Below are positions 7,148 to 10,394 of a DNA stretch of 10,394 nucleotides, one piece after another. The stretch is taken from NCBI GenBank assembly GCA_002167465.1, contig NHBL01000021.1, positions 2,329 to 12,722 of the forward strand, given 5' to 3'. The notes below the pieces were generated by a model, which was not told the DNA's origin, made no database searches, and saw nothing but the letters and a program-made list of their open reading frames with translations. This DNA comes from a bacterium TMED6. Its GTDB lineage: Bacteria > Fidelibacterota > Marinisomatia > SCGC-AAA003-L08 > D37C17. The position numbers and the translations under genes are program-made. Numbering within the stretch: position 1 is the stretch's first letter; every line of letters begins with the position of its first letter.

Positions 7148-8733
7148 CAAAATGAAAAACTTGTTTCGACCCCAGTCATATTAATCATTTCGCCTTCGTC
7201 TTTGACATCTCCATCTCCATTTAAATCTTTAAACGTTCGACGAAACACGTAGGAAAGGACCATGCCGTTTCCAAGATTTAGGCCAATATTATATCCGGTT
7301 ATTGTAGACTCAGAGTATTCAAAATCAAAAGGGTTTGGAACATTCCTTTGTTGGTAAAACCAGGTGGCTCTTTCAATTTTACTTATGGATTTTTTCAACT
7401 TAATTACGGAAGTGAAACTTTGATTGGATGCTTCTTCAAATTCTCTTGTTTGATCATTAAACATTTTACCATTTAAACTTTGGAAAGCCATTCTTGCATC
7501 CAATAAAGATCCTAGATCCAAAGTTAAAGATGAATAAAAACCGTTTTGTTTTCCATAAGCACCTAGTTTTTCAGATTTTGTAATAATATTTCCTCTATTA
7601 TTTGGGCCAAGTTCAAATGTCGCTCTCTCTATTTCATAGGATCGATCAAAGTAGCCAAATTCAAATTTTCCATTTGGAACCATTCGAAATTCAAAATTAA
7701 ACTGTGCAGGACCAAATTTTGCTCCCAAACCAAAGGGAATCAAACCATATCCTGCTTCTTCCGTATTTCCACTTTCAGGATTATTTGTTTTTCCTAAAAG
7801 AGCAGCAAATTGTGCATAAAAATTAATTACGATAGGTCCCTCATTTAAAATTGGAATACCTGCATCCAACGCAAATGCACGAAATGACTCACTCTCTTTA
7901 TTGATATCAATTGGCTCTGCTTTAGTGAAAATAGAATCATCTAAAACTATTACAGTATCCAAATCCCAACCTTCTATATCGCTGTCTAGAGTGTCTGTTA
8001 TTCCATCACCATCTATATCCCACTCATTATCCATATTATCAGCTAATCCATCACCATCTGTGTCTAACCAATAAGATTTATCCTCAGGAAAATCATCAAC
8101 TAAATCAGGACGTCCATCTCCATCTCTATCTCGAAGCCCTAAATACTGATTTCTATCGCTTACTACTGATACACCAAAAGTAAACCCATATGGAACCGGT
8201 GCAGAAATTCGTAAAGCAGTTAGTCCAAAATTCTCCTTAAAGTCATTGGTAAATCCATGAATGTTTGTTCCGAATGCATTAGACTTAAATTCTAATCCAA
8301 CTTTTCTTACCTGCGGATATAACAGTGTATTGCTATAGTTGTTTAATAAAATACCATACCCCATAGATACATTGTCCAAAGCCCCAATTCTGAAATAATT
8401 TTGATCCCAACTATTACCATAACGGATATAATAAATTTTATCAATGAGTGTATTTTTTATTTTTTCTCCGCTGGAAAAATCCCAACCTTCATCATAAATA
8501 TTTCCGTTTTGGTCTATATATAGAACCATGTCAAATGCCACTGATAATTTACCAAAAGGCAAAACAGGCCTAAGAGCGAGCTGATTCCAAATTTTCCCAT
8601 CAATAGTAACAGCACCAAAAGCCCCTTGCAATGATTTATCCTGGGAATCGATATTAAGTTCTATATCATCTGTTTGGGCATTTAGAAGAAGTAGACTAAA
8701 GAAAATGCTTATTGTTTTAGATTTAAATATCAT
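7147..8733 (-). CDS. Probable outer-membrane beta-barrel protein with TSP3-like calcium-binding loops
   Basis: A 528-aa exported protein. A signal peptide (MIFKSK, then a Leu/Phe/Ile core, cleavage near NAQ at 18-20) is followed by alternating polar/hydrophobic strands rich in Gly, Tyr and Phe. The chain ends in GVETSFSF, the terminal aromatic expected for insertion of a barrel into the outer membrane. Between residues 202 and 247 are three D-x-D-G-D-G repeats (starting at Asp202, Asp224 and Asp239), the calcium-binding loop of thrombospondin type 3 repeats. Single related loops lie near each end: DQNGNIYD at 74-81 and DLNGDGD at 503-509. The repeats would form a metal-stabilised extracellular or periplasmic module inside the barrel. 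No known porin or receptor family is recognised; transport, adhesion and structural roles all remain possible. It heads the leftward operon and starts at ATG 8733 without an evident ribosome site, common in this group. Confident as a gene, moderate on topology. Confidence 0.85.
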   Translation of the reverse strand: MIFKSKTISIFFSLLLLNAQTDDIELNIDSQDKSLQGAFGAVTIDGKIWNQLALRPVLPFGKLSVAFDMVLYIDQNGNIYDEGWDFSSGEKIKNTLIDKIYYIRYGNSWDQNYFRIGALDNVSMGYGILLNNYSNTLLYPQVRKVGLEFKSNAFGTNIHGFTNDFKENFGLTALRISAPVPYGFTFGVSVVSDRNQYLGLRDRDGDGRPDLVDDFPEDKSYWLDTDGDGLADNMDNEWDIDGDGITDTLDSDIEGWDLDTVIVLDDSIFTKAEPIDINKESESFRAFALDAGIPILNEGPIVINFYAQFAALLGKTNNPESGNTEEAGYGLIPFGLGAKFGPAQFNFEFRMVPNGKFEFGYFDRSYEIERATFELGPNNRGNIITKSEKLGAYGKQNGFYSSLTLDLGSLLDARMAFQSLNGKMFNDQTREFEEASNQSFTSVIKLKKSISKIERATWFYQQRNVPNPFDFEYSESTITGYNIGLNLGNGMVLSYVFRRTFKDLNGDGDVKDEGEMINMTGVETSFSF

Positions 8734-8756
8734 TTATTAACATAATAAGTTGAATA

Positions 8757-8785
8757 AAATTAGTGTTCGTCTATAAACTGGACAA
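8757..8785 (-). promoter_or_regulatory. Candidate promoter of the leftward operon
   Basis: On the minus strand TTGTCC (8785-8780) is followed after 17 bases by TAATTT (8762-8757), about 24 nt before the ATG at 8733. The match to a sigma-70 type promoter is partial (4 and 3 of 6), and FCB bacteria often use a different consensus, so this is only the best-placed candidate. Confidence 0.25.
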
Positions 8786-8832
8786 AGGGTAATTCATAAT
8801 ATCACTGTTTTCTTTAAATTCCTTATATCAAT

Positions 8833-8854
8833 ATTAACGTTGTTCACGTTTAAT
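8833..8854. promoter_or_regulatory. Imperfect inverted repeat, possible operator
   Basis: ATTAACGT and ACGTTTAAT face each other across the five bases TGTTC; one extra base in the right arm breaks perfect symmetry. It sits 30-50 bp before the rightward gene and inside the divergent region, a position fitting a repressor or activator site. The pattern is short and A+T-rich, so chance is possible. Confidence 0.3.
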
Positions 8855-8877
8855 CAATTAGTAATGCTACTAAAAAA

Positions 8878-8891
8878 AATATCATGATATT
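8878..8891. repeat. 14-bp perfect palindrome over the rightward start codon
   Basis: The bases AATATCATGATATT read the same on both strands, with the ATG of the 8884 gene at the centre. As DNA it could be a dimeric protein site; as RNA its arms are too short for a stable hairpin with a loop. One such palindrome in 10 kb of A+T-rich DNA is not far from chance expectation, so only the position makes it notable. Confidence 0.35.
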
Positions 8892-9486
8892 AAAATTTAT
8901 TATTAGCTACTTATTATATCATACTTTTGCATTTCCAGAATACTCGATATTAGAGTCCGTAAGAGTCGATTCAAAAACAAATGGGATTTTGGTCTCTTTA
9001 ACAATGGACTCACTTCCCAATGAAAAAAACATTACTGGTTGGCAATCAAAAAATGATTGGTTCTACATTACTCTCTATCAATGTAGGATAATAAAAAACA
9101 ACCAATTATTAAAAGATCTACACAGCAACATTCTTAATTTTGAAATAATTGAAAATGAAGAATCTCTTCAATTAGGTATTAAATCCAGAGAACCTATTGA
9201 ACAATTAAATTTTTCTCTAAATCCAAATATGAAAACCATCACAGCATCTCTTCACTTCTCAACAAAATTTTTCGCGAAGGAAAATAAAGATGAGATTGTT
9301 GCAAACCATAATCAAAACACAGGATTATCGAGAGGAACAAGAACATGGCTTAATGTTTCGGGAATAGGTTTAACTTTATCTGGAATTTTAAAAGAAGAAA
9401 AAGTATCCAATAATTCTCAAACGATTGCAGGTTTATCAATAATTGTAGCAACATTTTTACTGGATATAATATTAAAGGATTTTTAA
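8884..9486 (+). CDS. Exported protein with AMIN-like beta-rich region and C-terminal hydrophobic segments
   Basis: A 200-aa protein from the first in-frame ATG after a TAA at 8851. A hydrophobic N-terminus (about residues 2-17, ending AFP) looks like a signal peptide or anchor. Residues about 20-125 alternate like beta-strands: VRVDSKTNGILVSLTMD, WFYITLYQCRI, SLQLGIKSREPIEQLNFSL and MKTITASLHF. This order resembles the AMIN domain found in cell-wall amidases and secretin-associated proteins, which bind peptidoglycan or pore subunits. Resemblance is by pattern only. Two hydrophobic segments near 153-168 and 179-197 end the protein just before KDF, so it is probably anchored in the inner membrane at its C-terminus. 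No catalytic domain is attached, so it would act as a binding or assembly factor. Its TAA overlaps the ATG of the following microprotein gene (TAATG). No strong ribosome site is visible upstream. Real gene very likely, function unproven. Confidence 0.75.
   Translation: MILKFIISYLLYHTFAFPEYSILESVRVDSKTNGILVSLTMDSLPNEKNITGWQSKNDWFYITLYQCRIIKNNQLLKDLHSNILNFEIIENEESLQLGIKSREPIEQLNFSLNPNMKTITASLHFSTKFFAKENKDEIVANHNQNTGLSRGTRTWLNVSGIGLTLSGILKEEKVSNNSQTIAGLSIIVATFLLDIILKDF
9474..9479 (+). promoter_or_regulatory. Ribosome binding site of the 35-codon gene
   Basis: AAAGGA stands 6 nt before the ATG at 9486, inside the last codons of the upstream gene. It is a clear Shine-Dalgarno in a window where many starts lack one, and it is the main support that the small ORF is translated. 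Confidence 0.6.
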
Positions 9487-9593
9487 TGAACTATATGCTA
9501 TTTTATTCAATATTCTTGGCCATTGCATTTATTTGCATGGGCGTATACATTCGTCTAAAATATAAAGATAAGTTAGATGATTTGGATCCTTAG
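9486..9593 (+). CDS. 35-aa single-helix membrane microprotein
   Basis: A short gene found by reading the 90-base gap between the AMIN-like and metalloprotease genes. From ATG 9486 it encodes 35 residues: a hydrophobic helix at about 4-22 (MLFYSIFLAIAFICMGVYI), a basic patch RLKYKDK, and an acidic DDLDP tail, ending at TAG 9591-9593. By the positive-inside rule the C-terminus should face the cytoplasm. It has an AAAGGA site at good spacing, overlaps the upstream stop by one base (TAATG), and its last 17 bases overlap the start of the metalloprotease gene, a pattern of translational coupling. It belongs to no family I know; it resembles in shape small accessory subunits that sit beside larger membrane or export machines. 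It may also simply couple ribosomes to the next gene. Confidence 0.6.
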   Translation: MNYMLFYSIFLAIAFICMGVYIRLKYKDKLDDLDP

Positions 9594-10394
9594 TATTTTT
9601 ACGCTGTGTTCGATAAATGCATCGGGTTCAGAAATTAATTTTTCAACAAAAGAATCCTATGATATTCTTTTTGGAGGAACTAGTACTATTCATGCGACTA
9701 CCCACATAACAAATATTATTCGTAATGGAACCGATGGCCTAACCATATCTGAAATTAAGAATTTGAAACAATTAGGGATTCTGTCACAAAATGGAAAAAC
9801 AAGTACCTTTACTCCTAATGACTTAGATCAATTATTTGAATCAGAACATTTTAGATTTCACTATACAAATGAGGGAACTGATGCCGTTTCAGACCCCAAC
9901 TACATTTCCCAAATGGCGGAAATTTTTGAAGAGGTTTACTCTTTTTACATCGACACACTAAACTTTTCTGCCCCAGTTTCAGATCCAGTTTCTGATGATA
10001 TTCTTTATAACATCTTTGTTGAAAATTTGCCAACTTATTACTTTGGTATTACTTATACCAAAAACACCTCAGTTAGTAGCCCCGCATGTGTAAGCTACAT
10101 TAAAATACGAAATAATTATAATGGATCGCAATTTAGTGAACACACAGAATTGGAGAATGTTCAGGTCACTGCGGTACATGAGTTTTTTCATGCAATTCAA
10201 TTTAGCTACAATTGCTATGAAAGATTTTGGTTCATGGAAGCTACTGCAGTTTGGAGTGAGGACGAACTCTACAACAACGTAAATGATCATTATCGTTATA
10301 TATCTTCTTGGTTTTCTAATATAAATAAATCCATCGATGATGAGAGTAGTCACATGTATGGCTCCTTTATTTTTTTTCAATATATTGATGAACA
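9577..10394 (+). CDS. Exported zinc metalloprotease candidate, MXAN_6640-like (3' end cut by window edge)
   Basis: An open frame begins at ATG 9577, directly after an in-frame TAG, and runs 272 codons to the window edge without a stop. The N-terminus MIWILSIFTLCSINASG is a short signal peptide, so the protein is exported. The zinc site is VHEFFHAIQFSYN with His201, Glu202 and His205, followed by WFMEATAVWSED, in which Glu221 is the likely third ligand; HExxH plus a downstream E in an EATAVW context is the pattern seen in the proteins annotated as MXAN_6640 family putative metalloproteases. Upstream of it, residues around 85-105 (FRFHYTNEGTDAV) and 110-165 form the pre-catalytic part. Cys184 and Cys212 and others may form disulfides. 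The C-terminal part is missing, so sorting signals or extra domains cannot be judged. Substrate unknown. It ends a three-gene overlapping cassette. Fold and zinc-site call good; exact family name moderate. Confidence 0.85.
   Translation, partial: MIWILSIFTLCSINASGSEINFSTKESYDILFGGTSTIHATTHITNIIRNGTDGLTISEIKNLKQLGILSQNGKTSTFTPNDLDQLFESEHFRFHYTNEGTDAVSDPNYISQMAEIFEEVYSFYIDTLNFSAPVSDPVSDDILYNIFVENLPTYYFGITYTKNTSVSSPACVSYIKIRNNYNGSQFSEHTELENVQVTAVHEFFHAIQFSYNCYERFWFMEATAVWSEDELYNNVNDHYRYISSWFSNINKSIDDESSHMYGSFIFFQYIDE

Larger units (their letters stand above)
8734..8883. promoter_or_regulatory. Divergent intergenic control region
   Basis: This 150-bp gap separates the leftward barrel-alaS operon from the rightward envelope cassette and is the only sizeable non-coding stretch in the window, so promoters for both arms should lie here. 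It is very A+T-rich. No open frame with coding character was found apart from a seven-codon upstream ORF next to the rightward start. No riboswitch or T-box was recognised, although alaS lies downstream. The inverted repeat, the palindrome and one promoter candidate are listed separately. Confidence 0.6.

Noticed and set aside
8734..8883. Possible T-box or amino-acid leader upstream of the alaS operon.
   Set aside because: No T-box sequence, stable terminator hairpin or run of Ala codons is visible in the 150 bp, and alaS is the second gene, not the first.
9851..10380. Two minus-strand open frames (9851-10033 and 10069-10380) at the right end.
   Set aside because: Both are antisense to the metalloprotease frame, which has a signal peptide and a full zinc-binding site.
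1..10394. Search for CRISPR arrays, insertion-sequence ends, tRNA/rRNA genes, attachment sites and long tandem repeats.
   Set aside because: None seen by eye; the window is almost completely filled by ordinary coding sequence with even base composition.

Overview
The window reads as a compact, strongly A+T-rich chromosome segment from a free-living Gram-negative-type bacterium. Two genes for probable surface or outer-membrane proteins, TSP3-like calcium-binding loops in one of them, a DUF5683-like small protein and mostly weak Shine-Dalgarno sequences suggest the FCB group. Marine Marinimicrobia (SAR406-like) is my best guess, but this is an inference from style and gene content, not from a marker gene. 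There is no sign of a mobile element, CRISPR array, tRNA or rRNA. The only non-coding stretch of any size is 150 bp.

Left arm (1-8733, all minus strand). Eight genes are packed so that every junction lies between a 14-nt overlap and a 3-nt gap, which suggests one transcript starting near 8740. In transcription order they are: an outer-membrane beta-barrel candidate carrying calcium-loop repeats; alaS (alanyl-tRNA synthetase); a PPC/DUF296 domain protein; a RidA-type enamine/imine deaminase; a small signal-peptide-bearing DUF5683-like membrane protein that starts with TTG; an 11-helix neurotransmitter:sodium symporter (NSS) family transporter; an unrecognised 269-aa multi-helix membrane protein; and a geranylgeranyl-reductase-family flavoprotein that runs off the left edge.

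Divergent control region (8734-8883). It must hold the promoters for both arms. It contains an imperfect inverted repeat and a 14-bp perfect palindrome lying across the start codon of the rightward gene.

Right arm (8884-10394, plus strand). Three overlapping genes follow: a secreted or anchored protein with an AMIN-like beta-rich region and two C-terminal hydrophobic segments; a 35-codon single-helix microprotein that overlaps both neighbours; and an exported HExxH zinc metalloprotease candidate, similar in its core to the proteins annotated as MXAN_6640-type, cut by the right edge.

How the genes fit together. Three leftward genes touch small amino acids or their by-products: AlaRS charges alanine and edits mischarged serine/glycine, RidA removes reactive enamines such as 2-aminoacrylate made from serine, and the NSS protein probably imports an amino acid with Na+. 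A shared role is only an inference. The rightward genes look like a cell-envelope/secretion cassette. No complete novel system is proven here. The best candidates for something undescribed are the rightward AMIN-like/microprotein/metalloprotease cassette and the barrel protein with calcium loops heading the alaS operon.
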